This document shows positions 44,204-54,400 of a stretch of 64,000 nucleotides of DNA, piece after piece. Location of the stretch: positions 1 to 64,000 of the forward strand of contig JAFRXO010000011.1 of assembly GCA_017443465.1 (NCBI GenBank), written 5' to 3'. Under the pieces are notes generated by a model that did not search any database, was not told the origin of the DNA, and saw nothing but the letters and a program-made list of their open reading frames with translations. Positions within the stretch are counted from its first letter, which is position 1; every line of letters begins with the position of its first letter. A program made the translations under genes and the position numbers. The stretch is from Bacteroidales bacterium. Its GTDB lineage: Bacteria; Bacteroidota; Bacteroidia; Bacteroidales; UBA932.

Positions 44204-45187
44204 CTAATACGCCATCTTGTCATGCTTGAACAGGAGACCGCGCACGCTCTTGACTATGATGGATAAGTCCTTGCGAAGGCTCCAGTTCTCAATGTATTCT
44301 ATATCCTTTACGACTCTCCCCTCCATCAGGCTCACCTCCTTGGTCTCTCCTCTCCATCCGTTCACCTGGGCCCAGCCGGTAATCCCCTGCTTCATGTAAA
44401 GTCTCAGCTTGTAATGCGGCACCAGTTTCGAATAGTAATCAGTGTGATAAACCATATGCGCACGCGGGCCAATTATGCTCATCTCTCCCTTGAGGACATT
44501 GATGAACTGGGGAAGCTCATCAATCCCAGTAATACGCATAAAAGCTCCGAACGGGAAGACCCTTTCGTCGCCCTTTACGGCCTGCACCTCTTCATTCTTG
44601 TTGTTTGCATCCATGCTCCTGAACTTCAGGCAGAGGAAATCCTTGTTGTCCCTGCCGGAGCGGAGCTGACGGAAGATGACAGGCCCCGGGGACTGTTTCC
44701 GGATGATAATAGCAACCACGACATACAGCCACCAATAGACCAGCACCAGGAATGCCAGGGACGCAGTTATGTCCACAAGGCGCTTGCATATGCGGAAGAA
44801 AGCATGGTCATATGTCAGGTCCTTCACCGCGAAGACCGGTTCCGCACCGGACACATCCACCGTGGTCCATCTCCAGAGGCACTCGCAGAGCGACGGAACC
44901 TCAATGAAATAGATTCCTTTTTCCCGGCATATGTCCCGCACTGTTTCCTTCTCGGGAGATGAAGGATCACCCCAGAAAACATATTCAGGAGAATCTGTCT
45001 CGCCCGAAAGAAGGTAATCCTTGACGCAGCCGACCGTTCCCCTGTATGGCAAGGGAGCGAATACAGCGTCATTCACAGGAGCGAATACCCCTGATGCAGA
45101 ACCGGCGCCGGCATCAACCCAGATCTCATATAGATTGGCTGAGTCACCTGCTATGACACATGGCTGCGTGATGGCTATTTGCTTCAT
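44204..45187 (-). CDS. Polyprenyl-phosphate sugar-1-phosphate transferase
   Basis: A 327-residue priming transferase. The C-terminal two thirds is the bacterial sugar transferase domain: KRLVDITASLAFLVLV near residue 135 is the membrane re-entrant helix, then SPGPVIFRQLRSGRD, LKFRSMD and SIIGPRA. It attaches the first sugar phosphate to undecaprenyl phosphate. The N-terminal ~130 residues lack the four helices seen in WcaJ-type proteins and look like only a soluble domain, so it is a shortened form. It overlaps the WecG-like gene by 4 bp. Confidence 0.87.
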   Translation of the reverse strand: MKQIAITQPCVIAGDSANLYEIWVDAGAGSASGVFAPVNDAVFAPLPYRGTVGCVKDYLLSGETDSPEYVFWGDPSSPEKETVRDICREKGIYFIEVPSLCECLWRWTTVDVSGAEPVFAVKDLTYDHAFFRICKRLVDITASLAFLVLVYWWLYVVVAIIIRKQSPGPVIFRQLRSGRDNKDFLCLKFRSMDANNKNEEVQAVKGDERVFPFGAFMRITGIDELPQFINVLKGEMSIIGPRAHMVYHTDYYSKLVPHYKLRLYMKQGITGWAQVNGWRGETKEVSLMEGRVVKDIEYIENWSLRKDLSIIVKSVRGLLFKHDKMAY

Positions 45188-45939
45188 ATCTTCACTTGTT
45201 GCCGCTTGAGCGACCTTTCTTTTTTCAACAATGCAGGAAGATTCCTCAGAACCCTGGCGTACTGACGCCCCTTCCTTCCCGGATCATGGATCCAGCGCCA
45301 CAGGAACTCCATGCGGCATTTCACCGCCCACGAAGGAGCCCGTTCCATGCTCTCCACCCCGCTCATGAATCCGAACACCGCACCGACTGCTATCAAAACT
45401 CCCCTTTCAAGCTGCGGAGAGAGCATATGCATGAACCTCTCTTGCTTCGGCGCTCCGAGGGACACCCACACGATATCCGGGGCATATGCATTTAGTTCCT
45501 CTGCAATTCCTTTATAATCAAAATCTTCCACATCACAGAAAGGCAGTTCGATGAAGGGCATGTCCGCTATGGAAGGATCTATTTTGCTGAGCGAACCCTT
45601 CAACGCTTCCAGTATCGTGGACGGGCCTCCGAGGAATGCCATCCTGTATTTCTTCATTCCGATAATGGTCGAGAAAAGCTCGGACCCAGACGTCTGGGGT
45701 GGCTTCACTCCCCATATCCACTTGATGAATATCGGAATCCAGCCGCTGTCACATACGGTGAACTCCGACTCGGAAAGGACCTTGCTGTACTCCGGATCCA
45801 GGAAAGCCTGAACGACCACGTTGGCATCAGCCACGCAGACATATGAACTCCTGTCCGACTTCACGAGGCTGTCAACAGCCCCGGTGATGTCGTCCCGACC
45901 GAACATATAGTCTATGTCAAAATACCTTCCTGCCGGCAT
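45184..45939 (-). CDS. WecG/TagA/CpsF-family glycosyltransferase
   Basis: A 251-residue member of the GT26 family: VCDSGWIPIFIKWIWG near residue 82 with the conserved Asp, and VWVSLGAPKQERFM near 175. WecG and TagA add N-acetylmannosaminuronic acid or N-acetylmannosamine as the second sugar on a lipid-linked primer. That is consistent with the priming transferase gene following it (4-bp overlap). It starts 6 bp after the rfbA stop. Confidence 0.88.
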   Translation of the reverse strand: MPAGRYFDIDYMFGRDDITGAVDSLVKSDRSSYVCVADANVVVQAFLDPEYSKVLSESEFTVCDSGWIPIFIKWIWGVKPPQTSGSELFSTIIGMKKYRMAFLGGPSTILEALKGSLSKIDPSIADMPFIELPFCDVEDFDYKGIAEELNAYAPDIVWVSLGAPKQERFMHMLSPQLERGVLIAVGAVFGFMSGVESMERAPSWAVKCRMEFLWRWIHDPGRKGRQYARVLRNLPALLKKERSLKRQQVKI

Positions 45940-45945
45940 CCTTCC

Positions 45946-46824
45946 TTACTTTTCGTCTGCTATTCTCAACAGATACTGTCCATACTGGTTCTTGGCCATA
46001 GGCCTGGCGATTTCACGGAGTCTCTCCGCATCTATCCAGCCATTGCGGAATGCTATCTCCTCCGGGCACGCCACTTTCATTCCCTGCCTCTTCTCGATAA
46101 CCTCTATGTAGGTTGAAGCTTCGGCGAGGGAATCATGGGTGCCGGTGTCCAGCCAGGCGAATCCTCTTCCAAGGGATATAACCTTGAGCTTCCCGCGGCG
46201 GAGGAATTCCTGGTTTACGGACGTTATCTCCAGCTCTCCACGTGCGGACGGCTTCACGCCGGCAGCGACTTCCACCACCTCGTTAGGATAGAAATACAAT
46301 CCGGTAACAGCATAGTGAGACTTCGGATTGGCGGGTTTCTCTTCGATACTGAGGCAATTACCGTCGGCATCGAATTCAGCCACTCCGTAACGCTCGGGAT
46401 CGCTCACCCAATAACCGAAAACAGTAGCTTTCCCGTCTTCTTCAGCATCATGGACAGCATGCTCCAGCATGGGAATAAAGCCATTCCCGTGGAAAATATT
46501 GTCTCCCAGGACCATGCATACGGAATCCTCTCCTATGAATTCCCTCCCGAGGATGAAAGCCTGTGCCAGACCGTCCGGAGAAGGCTGAGGCACATAGCTG
46601 AAATGGACACCGTAGTCACTTCCGTCACCGAGGAGCCTCTCGAAAGAGGGCAGGTCCATCGGGGTGGAAATGATCAGGATATCCCTGATTCCGGCATGCA
46701 TCAACACCGAAATGGGATAGTAAACCATAGGTTTGTCGAATATGGGAAGCAACTGCTTGCTCACTCCCTTGGTGATGGGATAAAGCCGTGTTCCACTACC
46801 GCCTGCCAGTACGATGCCTTTCAT
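45946..46824 (-). CDS. rfbA: Glucose-1-phosphate thymidylyltransferase
   Basis: Makes dTDP-glucose from dTTP and glucose-1-phosphate. The 292-residue protein has the nucleotide loop [11 protein letters not shown] (residues 8-18), [15 protein letters not shown] near 32 and the LGDNIFHG block near 107, as in full-length RfbA/RmlA. It precedes rfbD on the minus strand's downstream side with 3 bp between. rfbB and rfbC (the two middle steps to dTDP-rhamnose) are not in the window, so they must lie elsewhere if dTDP-rhamnose is made. Confidence 0.93.
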   Translation of the reverse strand: MKGIVLAGGSGTRLYPITKGVSKQLLPIFDKPMVYYPISVLMHAGIRDILIISTPMDLPSFERLLGDGSDYGVHFSYVPQPSPDGLAQAFILGREFIGEDSVCMVLGDNIFHGNGFIPMLEHAVHDAEEDGKATVFGYWVSDPERYGVAEFDADGNCLSIEEKPANPKSHYAVTGLYFYPNEVVEVAAGVKPSARGELEITSVNQEFLRRGKLKVISLGRGFAWLDTGTHDSLAEASTYIEVIEKRQGMKVACPEEIAFRNGWIDAERLREIARPMAKNQYGQYLLRIADEK

Positions 46825-46827
46825 ATC

Positions 46828-47718
46828 CTATTGCCTTTCAATTGTTTCTATTCTGTCAATACATTTACGGAGAGAGTCCTGCCACCAAGGGAGGGACACT
46901 CCGAACACATTCTTCACACGGGACTTGTCAAGCACGGAATAATGCGGACGACGGGCCTTTGTGGGATACTCCGAAGATGTGCATGGACGTATGTCGCACA
47001 CGTTCCCTGACATCCGGCATATGGCCACGGCAAAATCGTACCATGACGTTACCCCCTCATCTGTGAAATTATATGTCCCGGTAAGCGAAATCTGTCTCTT
47101 CGCAACAATCCCGGCTATGAACTCCGCGAGGTCCCTGGCATATGTCGGGGTCCCGACCTGGTCAGCTACGACCTTTATGTTATCACGTCCGGAGGTGAGA
47201 TTCCGCATGGTCTTCACGAAATTCTTCCCATATGGAGAGTAGAGCCAGGCAGTGCGGAGGATTATGGCCTTGCAGCCGGATCTCTGTATCGCGCACTCCC
47301 CTGCATACTTTGTAGCCCCGTATATGCCGAGCGGAGACGGCTGGGCGTCTTCCGCTATGGGGGCGAAGGCTTCTCCGTTGAATATGTAGTCGGTTGAAAT
47401 GTGGATGAGGGCCGCTTTCCGCTTCGACGCGACTGAAGAGAGGTTCTTCACTGCGGTGTGGTTGAGAAGTTCCGCCATAGCAGGATCATCCTCCGCCATG
47501 TCCACGTTGGTATACGCTGCGCAGTTGATTATCAGATCCACCTTTTCGGATTCACAGATAATCTCCACCGCGCTGGCATTAGTAATGTCCAGGCTCACGG
47601 TCTCAACGCCGGGAAGCTCGTTCACGTCGGAAAAGATCCAGTGGTCCTTCGACCCGGATGATACGTTCCTGAGCTCGGTTCCGAGCTGCCCGTTTGCACC
47701 TGTTACCAGAATATTCAT
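46828..47718 (-). CDS. rfbD: dTDP-4-dehydrorhamnose reductase
   Basis: Last step of dTDP-L-rhamnose synthesis. A 296-residue SDR protein: NILVTGANGQLGTELR at the N-terminus binds the NAD(P)H, the ISTDYIFNG block near 109 carries the active Thr, and YGATKYAGE near 134 has the catalytic Tyr and Lys. Followed after 3 bp by rfbA. Length matches RmlD. Confidence 0.93.
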   Translation of the reverse strand: MNILVTGANGQLGTELRNVSSGSKDHWIFSDVNELPGVETVSLDITNASAVEIICESEKVDLIINCAAYTNVDMAEDDPAMAELLNHTAVKNLSSVASKRKAALIHISTDYIFNGEAFAPIAEDAQPSPLGIYGATKYAGECAIQRSGCKAIILRTAWLYSPYGKNFVKTMRNLTSGRDNIKVVADQVGTPTYARDLAEFIAGIVAKRQISLTGTYNFTDEGVTSWYDFAVAICRMSGNVCDIRPCTSSEYPTKARRPHYSVLDKSRVKNVFGVSLPWWQDSLRKCIDRIETIERQ

Positions 47719-47723
47719 ATCCG

Positions 47724-49652
47724 CTAAAAGCCTTTCAAACCTTTGAGTATAAAGTGCCCGAAGAAGGACAGAGTCTCTTTCGGAAAAACGATGATCTGCC
47801 TCGCGAAATACGGGAGGTAGAACATGAGCGTATGGAACTTCCGGACAATCTTATTCTCATATTCCCCCTTCCTTCGCCCGTCATTGACTCCGAAATTTCC
47901 CCTCTTGAGTACATACCTCCATGCCATCGAAGCACGGGTGGCTTCTCCCGCGTCGTAGAGGGGCATCAGGGAAGGGTCGAGACCGACACGGTCCACCAGC
48001 ATCTTTCCCAACACCTTCCAGGGGCCCTCAAGGCCCGCTTCTTTCACGATCCCGACAGCCTTGCTGAAATCAGTGTCATCCTTGTGCCCGGCCATATACA
48101 AGGCCCAGTCGCTTAGTTGCCGGAGCCCGAGCCCTTCGAAGAAATAATGCTTGCACAGGTGGATGAAGACATATGCGGCGTTGTAGTCATATGACGGCAC
48201 AGGACAATCATAGCCTCCGATGGGGACTGTGACGGTTCCGCCGTCGGAGAATATGGCATCCTGCATATCTGACAGCACGGAATCTACCCGGGAATTCAGC
48301 ATGGTGGAAAGGGTTCCGTGGATTTCAAGGGTGATACTGCCGAACTCGTAATCCTGGTGAAGTATCGACTCGGCCTCTTCTCCTACGGAAGTCGCATGCT
48401 GGGACAGCAGGTCCCTGGCAGAAGCGTAATCCTCTCCATGGAGAAGGAGGTCGATGTCTCCCGGGCTGCGGTGACTCGGTACGGGCCAGTCGCATGAAAG
48501 TCCCTGCCCCTTGACCAGGACCGGCCTGATTCCATTACCGGTCAGGAATTTCATCACCTTCGGGATGAATTCATCCATCTTCCTGTTCTTCTTCTCAGTA
48601 GAGAGAACTTCCCTGGAGAACTGGAGACGCTCATTTTCCAACGGGCCGTATCCCGGGGCAAGGGTGTCGATCCCATCTGAAACCGGTCCGACAACAGCCT
48701 GCTGGTAAGCTAATTCGTAAATGGCATTCCAGTCCACTTCCCCGCGGAAAAGTGAACTGTCAGCATCTTTTCTCCAAAGTCCCGCGCGGAGGAGTTCCTG
48801 GAACCTTGCCTGCGCAAGCCTGCGGGCCCTGCGCTTCGGACAAAGGCCCTGCCCTACCTTAATGCCATTGTAAGAGGACTTGCCGCTACGGAGTGCGATA
48901 CCCGGGAAATTCTTCAACGCAAAGCATCTGGCTCCATTACCGGAGACCAGGCACTGGGCAGCACGTCCGGCACGGGGAAGATATGATCCATCATATAAAG
49001 GCATATCCTCGGCAGGACACAGTCCTGCTCCAACAGCGGCAGCGGCAAAAACACGCCATGCGCAGGACAATCCAGCCATGGAAAGGTCTTCTTCCAAAGT
49101 GTTCCTGTCGACCCTGATTCCTTTTTCACGCATATGGAAGGCCCAGTCGCCGAAACTCTCGGCTGATGGCTCTCCCTTGACGAACGTCTCGAAAAAACGG
49201 ACGAAGACCTCAAGGGCGGAAAGGTTCACGGGAAGCGCCTGGATATCCGACGATTTGACCCTGACGGTATTCTCCTGCCCCGGAAGCCCGGAGTACTTTA
49301 TATAAGCCTTCCCAAATACCTCCCGGATTACCTGATCCCGTGCCAGTAAACCCTTCAGACGGACCTCCCGTCCTCCCAAGGGCACTGAGAAGGTCATGTC
49401 CGGATAATCTGCCACACCGTCCTGTCCGAGGATGGAGCGAAGGGCGTACATCCCCTTGTAGAAACCGTCCTCAGTATCAGTATGAAGGGAAATGCATTTC
49501 CCGGTCCTTTCAAGCAAGGGGAAATGCACTCCATAAGAAACGACTGACGCCATAAGGGAAGAAATGATGGCATCGTATTCAATGATACCATCACCCATCT
49601 TACTCCGTAATTGGGAGAAAATACGGTTATCAATGGATCCTTCCCTTCCCAT
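47724..49652 (-). CDS. NTP_transf_5-type nucleotidyltransferase, tandem duplicated
   Basis: A 642-residue protein built from two related copies. The C-terminal copy (about 375-642) has the nucleotidyltransferase core RSPGDIDLLLHGED (about 396-409) and the DWALYMAG helix region. The N-terminal copy (about 40-260) matches only the second half of that domain: FGDWAFHMREKG pairs with LSDWALYMAGHK, and MPLYDG with MPLYDA, but no GDID core is present. It belongs to a family found with PqqD, S24/S26 peptidase and ABC genes in some Bacteroidota and Firmicutes loci; here those are 10 kb away. Its target is unknown. Confidence 0.78.
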   Translation of the reverse strand: MGREGSIDNRIFSQLRSKMGDGIIEYDAIISSLMASVVSYGVHFPLLERTGKCISLHTDTEDGFYKGMYALRSILGQDGVADYPDMTFSVPLGGREVRLKGLLARDQVIREVFGKAYIKYSGLPGQENTVRVKSSDIQALPVNLSALEVFVRFFETFVKGEPSAESFGDWAFHMREKGIRVDRNTLEEDLSMAGLSCAWRVFAAAAVGAGLCPAEDMPLYDGSYLPRAGRAAQCLVSGNGARCFALKNFPGIALRSGKSSYNGIKVGQGLCPKRRARRLAQARFQELLRAGLWRKDADSSLFRGEVDWNAIYELAYQQAVVGPVSDGIDTLAPGYGPLENERLQFSREVLSTEKKNRKMDEFIPKVMKFLTGNGIRPVLVKGQGLSCDWPVPSHRSPGDIDLLLHGEDYASARDLLSQHATSVGEEAESILHQDYEFGSITLEIHGTLSTMLNSRVDSVLSDMQDAIFSDGGTVTVPIGGYDCPVPSYDYNAAYVFIHLCKHYFFEGLGLRQLSDWALYMAGHKDDTDFSKAVGIVKEAGLEGPWKVLGKMLVDRVGLDPSLMPLYDAGEATRASMAWRYVLKRGNFGVNDGRRKGEYENKIVRKFHTLMFYLPYFARQIIVFPKETLSFFGHFILKGLKGF

Positions 49653-49661
49653 GCCGGTCTC

Positions 49662-50153
49662 CTACGATGTCTTCACGGGAGTCCCGAGGGGCCTTCCTGC
49701 AGGAGATGCCTGCGCTGCGGCAGGGGCGGCAGGAGCCTGGGGCTGAGCCGGCCTGGGAGCCTGACGGGGAGTGAGGTTTTCAGTCAGCTTGGCGAAATCC
49801 TGTTCGTTGATCATCTTGCAGATGCCGTTGAACTTGGCATCCAGGTCGACCTGGAGCCTCTTGATGTGAAGGTCGCCTTCTACTGTGCAGGATGATTTGA
49901 GTGACAATGTGTCCTTGACATAGAAATTGCCCCTCATACGGCCCCAGAAATCGACATTGGTACCGATGATGTCACCTGTGACCACTGCCTTCTCTCCAAT
50001 GACCACGCGGCCCTGGGAGATGACTTTGCCTTCAAATGTTCCGTCGATACGGATGTCGTTCGGGGAGGATATCTCACCCTTGATGACTGTGCCGGTGGAG
50101 ACTCTGCTCACCTCGTTCACATTCACTTCCTGTTCTCTGATTGGTGTTGCCAT
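49662..50153 (-). CDS. Bactofilin (polymer-forming cytoskeletal protein)
   Basis: A 163-residue bactofilin: the DUF583 beta-helix spans about residues 15-115 with repeats such as GTVIKGEISSPNDIRIDG and KAVVTGDIIGTNVDFWG. A Pro/Ala-rich tail (about 125-163) follows. Bactofilins form non-nucleotide filaments on the membrane and recruit wall- or polysaccharide-synthesis proteins. It lies between secA (45 bp upstream) and the nucleotidyltransferase (9 bp downstream) in the polysaccharide locus, so it may place the secretion and synthesis machinery. Confidence 0.9.
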   Translation of the reverse strand: MATPIREQEVNVNEVSRVSTGTVIKGEISSPNDIRIDGTFEGKVISQGRVVIGEKAVVTGDIIGTNVDFWGRMRGNFYVKDTLSLKSSCTVEGDLHIKRLQVDLDAKFNGICKMINEQDFAKLTENLTPRQAPRPAQPQAPAAPAAAQASPAGRPLGTPVKTS

Positions 50154-50198
50154 AATGGTTGTATTATTTATATGTTTAGTCTTGGAAACTTCTGATTG

Positions 50199-53100
50199 TT
50201 AAACGATTCCCTTGCCGTGGCAGTTCTTGTACTTCAGACCGCTGCCGCAGGGGCAGGGATCGTTGCGGCCGACTTTCTTATCGACTCTGACGGGAGTGTT
50301 GGACTTCTGTTCCCCGTTCGTGGAGAGCTGGCTGCGGGACACCTGCATGCGGGACATGTCCGTCCTGCGGGAAGCTGCCGCCTGCCTGAGGTTGGGCCTC
50401 TGCCTGCCCTGGTCCTCAGCCGAATCGCGAAGGGGTATGAAGGACCTGAGGAGGAAACGGAGGACGTCTTTGTTCAGCCCCTGGAGCATCTCCGAGAAGA
50501 GGTTGTAAGACTCGAGCTTATAGACCACGAGCGGGTCCTTCTGCTCATATGCGGCGTTCTGTACACTCTGGCGGAGGTCGTCCATTTCACGAAGGTGCTC
50601 TTTCCAGTGATCGTCTATCTGCCAGAGTATGAGGGTGCGGCTGAGGGATTTCTCGATCTCCCTGGCCTGGTTCTCATATGCTTTCTTCAGGGGCACGGAG
50701 AGATTAAGGCCTTTCTTGCCGTCGGAGATCGGGAGGGCTATGTTCTCGTACATACTTCCCTGCTTCTCATATACCTCCTTGATGAAAGGATAGACCTTCT
50801 CTTCCATAGTGTCCATACGCCTGCGATAGACTTCCTGCATATGCTCGAAGAGCTTGCGGGCCTTGTCCTGAGGCGCGGCATGCTCGTAGAAATCCGCGTC
50901 GAATCCAGGTTCTATGGAAAGCTGGCCCATTACGTCTTCTTCAAACGCCTCGAAGGGAAATCCCTCGTCATTCTCCACTATGATGTTAGCCTCGTCGAGC
51001 ATCATGTTCATCACATCGATCTCGATGCGCTCACCGGAGAGGGCGTTGCGGCGCCTGGAATAGACAGCCTCCCTCTGATAGTTCATGACGTCGTCATATT
51101 CGATAAGCCTCTTACGGATGCCGAAATTGTTCTCTTCAACCTTCCGCTGTGCCCTTTCGATCTGCTTTGAGAGCATTCCGCTCTCGAGAGCCTCATCATC
51201 CTGCATTCCCAGCTTGTCGACTACTCCTGCGATCCTTTCAGAGCCGAAGAGCCTCATGAGCTTATCCTCGAGTGAGACGTAGAACCTTGAAGAACCCGGG
51301 TCTCCCTGGCGGCCTGCACGTCCGCGGAGCTGTCTGTCAACACGCCTGGAATCGTGTCTTTCCGTACCGATGATAGCAAGTCCGCCGGCTTTCTTCACCT
51401 CGGGGGACAACTTGATGTCGGTTCCTCGTCCAGCCATGTTTGTAGCGATGGTGACAGTGGAGGACTGTCCGGCCTGGGCGACTATCTCGGCCTCACGTGC
51501 ATGCTCCTTGGCATTGAGGACATTGTGCTTGATACCCCTGATGCGGAGCATTCGGCTGAGGAGTTCCGAAGTCTCGACGTCGGTGGTACCGACGAGGACA
51601 GGACGTCCCGCCTTTACAAGGCTCTGGACCTCAGCTATTACCGCGGCATATTTGGCTTTCTTGGTCTTGTAGATGAGATCATCCTGGTCGTCGCGGATTA
51701 CCGGACGGTTGGTCGGGATGACAACTACATCCAGCTTGTAGATCGACCAGAACTCCCCAGCCTCAGTCTCGGCAGTACCGGTCATACCGGAGAGCTTGTG
51801 GTACATCCTGAAGTAGTTCTGCAGGGTGATGGTAGCGAAAGTCTGGGTCGCGGCCTCAACCTTTACATTCTCCTTGGCCTCTACCGCCTGATGGAGTCCG
51901 TCGCTCCAGCGCCTTCCCTCCATGATACGGCCGGTCTGCTCATCGACTATCTTGACCTTGTTGTCGATGACGATGTAGTCCACGTCCTTGGTGAACATCG
52001 CATATGCCTTGAGCAGCTGGGTGACAGTGTGCACCCTCTCGCTCTTGAGGGAGTAGTCCTCCATGAGTGCGTCTTTCTTCTGCTGCTTCTCCTCGGCCGA
52101 AAGAGACTGGTCGTTTGTGATGGCTGCAATCTCGCTTCCTACGTCAGGAAGGACGAAGAAATTGGAGTCGGAAACTGCGTTGGCAAGAAGGTCGTGCCCC
52201 TTGTCGGTCATCGTCACTGAATTCTGCTGCTCCTCGATTACGAAGTACAGGGGATCAGTCACTGTAGGCATCTCCTTCTCATTGTCCTGCATATAGAAGT
52301 TTTCCGCCTTCTGCATCATCTGCTTCATGCCTTGTTCGCTGAGGAACTTGATGAGGGGCTGGTATTTGGGAAGGCCCTTCTTAGCACGGAGAAGGAGCAT
52401 TCCGCCTTCGTCTTCCTTACCTTCGGCAATAGCCTTCTTGGCATCGTTGAGAACCTGGTTGACAAGGCTGCGCTGTTTCTGGTAGAGACTTTCGATGTAA
52501 GGCCTGAACTCCATGCACTGGTCATCAGCAGCGTCCTTGCCGACAGGGCCGGATATGATGAGCGGGGTCCTGGCATCATCGATGAGGACTGAGTCCACCT
52601 CGTCGACTATGGCATAGTGATGCTTGCGCTGCACGAGGTCCTGATGGCGTATGGCCATGTTGTCACGCAGGTAATCGAAGCCGAATTCATTGTTGGTTCC
52701 GAAAGTGATGTCGCAGTCATATGCCCTCTTGCGGGAGTCGCTGTTCGGTTCGTGCTTGTCGATGCAATCGACCGAAAGGCCATGGAACATGTAAAGCGGT
52801 CCCATCCACTCGGAGTCACGCTTTGACAGGTAGTCGTTGACAGTGACCACATGCACGCCTTTACCAGCAAGCGCGTTCAGGAAGACAGGAAGGGTTGCGA
52901 CGAGGGTCTTACCTTCTCCGGTGGCCATCTCGGCGATCTTGCCCTGATGAAGCACTATACCTCCGATGAGCTGGACATCGTAATGGATCATATCCCAGGT
53001 GACCTCATTGCCGCCGGCCTTCCAGTGATTGTGCCATATGGCCTTGTCTTCCTCTATGTGTACGAAATCGTGGTCGATCGATAGTTTCTTGTCGAAGTCG

Positions 53101-53498
53101 GTGGCAGTCACCTCGATGGTCTCATTCTGGGCGAACCTCCTGGCGGTGGACTTCATGATGGCGAATGCCTCGGGAAGGATCTCATCGAGTTTCTTTTCAA
53201 TGGCCTCGTCTTCTTCCTTAACCAGCTTGTCAGCCTCGGTAGCCAGTTTTTCCTTTTCGCTTACGGGGATGTCGCCGTCGAGCTCAGCCTTGATCTCGGC
53301 AATACGCTTCTCAAACGGAGCCTCAGCCTCGGCTATGCGCTCGCGCAAGACCTGCGAATGGGCACGGAGATCATCGTTGGATAATTTGTCTATACTTTCA
53401 TATGCTGACAACACCTTCATGAGAACAGGCCTCACGGCCTTCATATCTCTGTCGGACTTTGAACCGAAAATTTTCCTCAGAACTTCAACTACTGGCAT
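50199..53498 (-). CDS. secA: Preprotein translocase ATPase
   Basis: The motor that pushes unfolded proteins through SecYEG. At 1,099 residues it has the usual large Bacteroidota form. Motifs: Walker A MATGEGKT (191-198), [19 protein letters not shown] further on, the helicase-like [10 protein letters not shown] near 730, and a C-terminal zinc SEC-C motif [19 protein letters not shown] Glu/Lys-rich insert near 70-105 is typical of the phylum. It follows a hairpin-terminated stretch after cpsB, so it has its own transcript start (possible minus box TTCCTTTG near 53537), and bactofilin is 45 bp downstream. Confidence 0.96.
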   Translation of the reverse strand: MPVVEVLRKIFGSKSDRDMKAVRPVLMKVLSAYESIDKLSNDDLRAHSQVLRERIAEAEAPFEKRIAEIKAELDGDIPVSEKEKLATEADKLVKEEDEAIEKKLDEILPEAFAIMKSTARRFAQNETIEVTATDFDKKLSIDHDFVHIEEDKAIWHNHWKAGGNEVTWDMIHYDVQLIGGIVLHQGKIAEMATGEGKTLVATLPVFLNALAGKGVHVVTVNDYLSKRDSEWMGPLYMFHGLSVDCIDKHEPNSDSRKRAYDCDITFGTNNEFGFDYLRDNMAIRHQDLVQRKHHYAIVDEVDSVLIDDARTPLIISGPVGKDAADDQCMEFRPYIESLYQKQRSLVNQVLNDAKKAIAEGKEDEGGMLLLRAKKGLPKYQPLIKFLSEQGMKQMMQKAENFYMQDNEKEMPTVTDPLYFVIEEQQNSVTMTDKGHDLLANAVSDSNFFVLPDVGSEIAAITNDQSLSAEEKQQKKDALMEDYSLKSERVHTVTQLLKAYAMFTKDVDYIVIDNKVKIVDEQTGRIMEGRRWSDGLHQAVEAKENVKVEAATQTFATITLQNYFRMYHKLSGMTGTAETEAGEFWSIYKLDVVVIPTNRPVIRDDQDDLIYKTKKAKYAAVIAEVQSLVKAGRPVLVGTTDVETSELLSRMLRIRGIKHNVLNAKEHAREAEIVAQAGQSSTVTIATNMAGRGTDIKLSPEVKKAGGLAIIGTERHDSRRVDRQLRGRAGRQGDPGSSRFYVSLEDKLMRLFGSERIAGVVDKLGMQDDEALESGMLSKQIERAQRKVEENNFGIRKRLIEYDDVMNYQREAVYSRRRNALSGERIEIDVMNMMLDEANIIVENDEGFPFEAFEEDVMGQLSIEPGFDADFYEHAAPQDKARKLFEHMQEVYRRRMDTMEEKVYPFIKEVYEKQGSMYENIALPISDGKKGLNLSVPLKKAYENQAREIEKSLSRTLILWQIDDHWKEHLREMDDLRQSVQNAAYEQKDPLVVYKLESYNLFSEMLQGLNKDVLRFLLRSFIPLRDSAEDQGRQRPNLRQAAASRRTDMSRMQVSRSQLSTNGEQKSNTPVRVDKKVGRNDPCPCGSGLKYKNCHGKGIV

Positions 53499-53594
53499 TT
53501 CTCTACTTATCTATATGATTATCAATTGTTTCTATCATGCAAAGGAAATAATCCTGCTATCTTGCAAATTTAATGAAAATAGGTGACAAAACAA

Positions 53595-53628
53595 ACAGTC
53601 TGCCACGCAATTATGCGTGACAGACTGT
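53595..53628 (-). terminator. Terminator after cpsB
   Basis: A 14-bp stem (53595-53608 with 53615-53628) around a six-base loop. The single imperfect pair is G-U in minus-strand RNA but C-A on the plus strand, and the minus strand continues into a T-rich stretch. It therefore ends the wza-wzc-cpsB transcript ahead of secA. Confidence 0.7.
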
Positions 53629-53652
53629 CATATTCCGATAAAGGTCTAAAAC

Positions 53653-53694
53653 CTAGAAAAGATAGGCGACTCCGAAGTTGAAATCTGTATCATA
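53653..53694 (-). pseudogene. Remnant C-terminus of an outer-membrane barrel protein
   Basis: Just after the cpsB stop, in another frame, 13 codons read TYDTDFNFGVAYLF and then TAG (plus 53653-53655). The alternation of aromatic and small residues ending in Phe is the C-terminal beta-strand signal of outer-membrane proteins recognised by BamA. No upstream part of such a gene exists, because cpsB occupies the place. It may be the tail of a lost OMP gene or chance; confidence is modest as it is so short. Confidence 0.4.
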
Positions 53695-54400
53695 TGTCCA
53701 TAAGTCCGGACAGGGCGGAAAGGACTTCCTTTGAAAGGACCTTACCCTGATACTGTCCCTGGATTGAGCGGAACCGATGGCAATCGGAACCTGCCATGTC
53801 ATACCACCCTTTCGACAGAAGCGCCTCTGCTTTCAGTTTCACCGTCTCGCCATAGACCCCGATAATGGAAGGAAGGTTCAGCTGAAGGGTACAACCCATC
53901 TGCCTCAGCCTCTCATAATCAGGCATATGCATGTAACGATAGCGTTCAGGGTGTGCTATCATCGGACTGAATCCCTTTGAAATCATCTTGTCCAGGAGGT
54001 CCCAGAAATCAATGGGGGCACCCCATATGGATGTCTCGACGAGTACTTTGTTGTCCCCGTGAGTCAGGAAATCCCCATTCTCAAGATGTTCTTCAAAAAG
54101 ACGGTCCATCATATACTCCGATGCAAGATGCAGCTCGATGGGGCCTTTGTAAACGTCCAGCAACTCCTGGAAACGCTTCTTCAGTCCTTCGGTAGTATTC
54201 GGAACATCTTCCATCGTGTGGGGGGTAAGCCACAAAGTCCGTACCTGAAGGCTTTCCAGCCATGAAAGGATAGACAGGGTCTCCTCCTGAGAAGAAACCC
54301 CGTCGTCAAGTCCCCAAAGTATATGTGAATGATTATCTACGGCTCCCTTTAGAAGCCCGCTGTCTATAAGTGACTTTCTGCTGCTGAAAAAACCGAACAT
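53690..54400 (-). CDS. CpsB/YwqE-type tyrosine-protein phosphatase
   Basis: A 236-residue PHP-fold phosphatase: VDNHSHILWGLDDG near residue 21 and HPERYRYMH near 145 are metal-binding blocks of CpsB/YwqE. It removes phosphate from the Tyr-rich tail of the Wzc kinase encoded just upstream (overlap of 1 bp at 54400), setting the chain length or rate of capsule assembly. It is the last gene of the wza-wzc-cpsB operon before the terminator. Confidence 0.88.
   Translation of the reverse strand: MFGFFSSRKSLIDSGLLKGAVDNHSHILWGLDDGVSSQEETLSILSWLESLQVRTLWLTPHTMEDVPNTTEGLKKRFQELLDVYKGPIELHLASEYMMDRLFEEHLENGDFLTHGDNKVLVETSIWGAPIDFWDLLDKMISKGFSPMIAHPERYRYMHMPDYERLRQMGCTLQLNLPSIIGVYGETVKLKAEALLSKGWYDMAGSDCHRFRSIQGQYQGKVLSKEVLSALSGLMDI

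Noticed and set aside
50196..51170. A 324-codon plus-strand open frame antisense to secA
   Set aside because: No motif, and it mirrors secA codons; secA itself is certain.
53640..53694. A complete outer-membrane protein gene after cpsB
   Set aside because: Only about 13 codons fit; the rest of the frame lies within cpsB.
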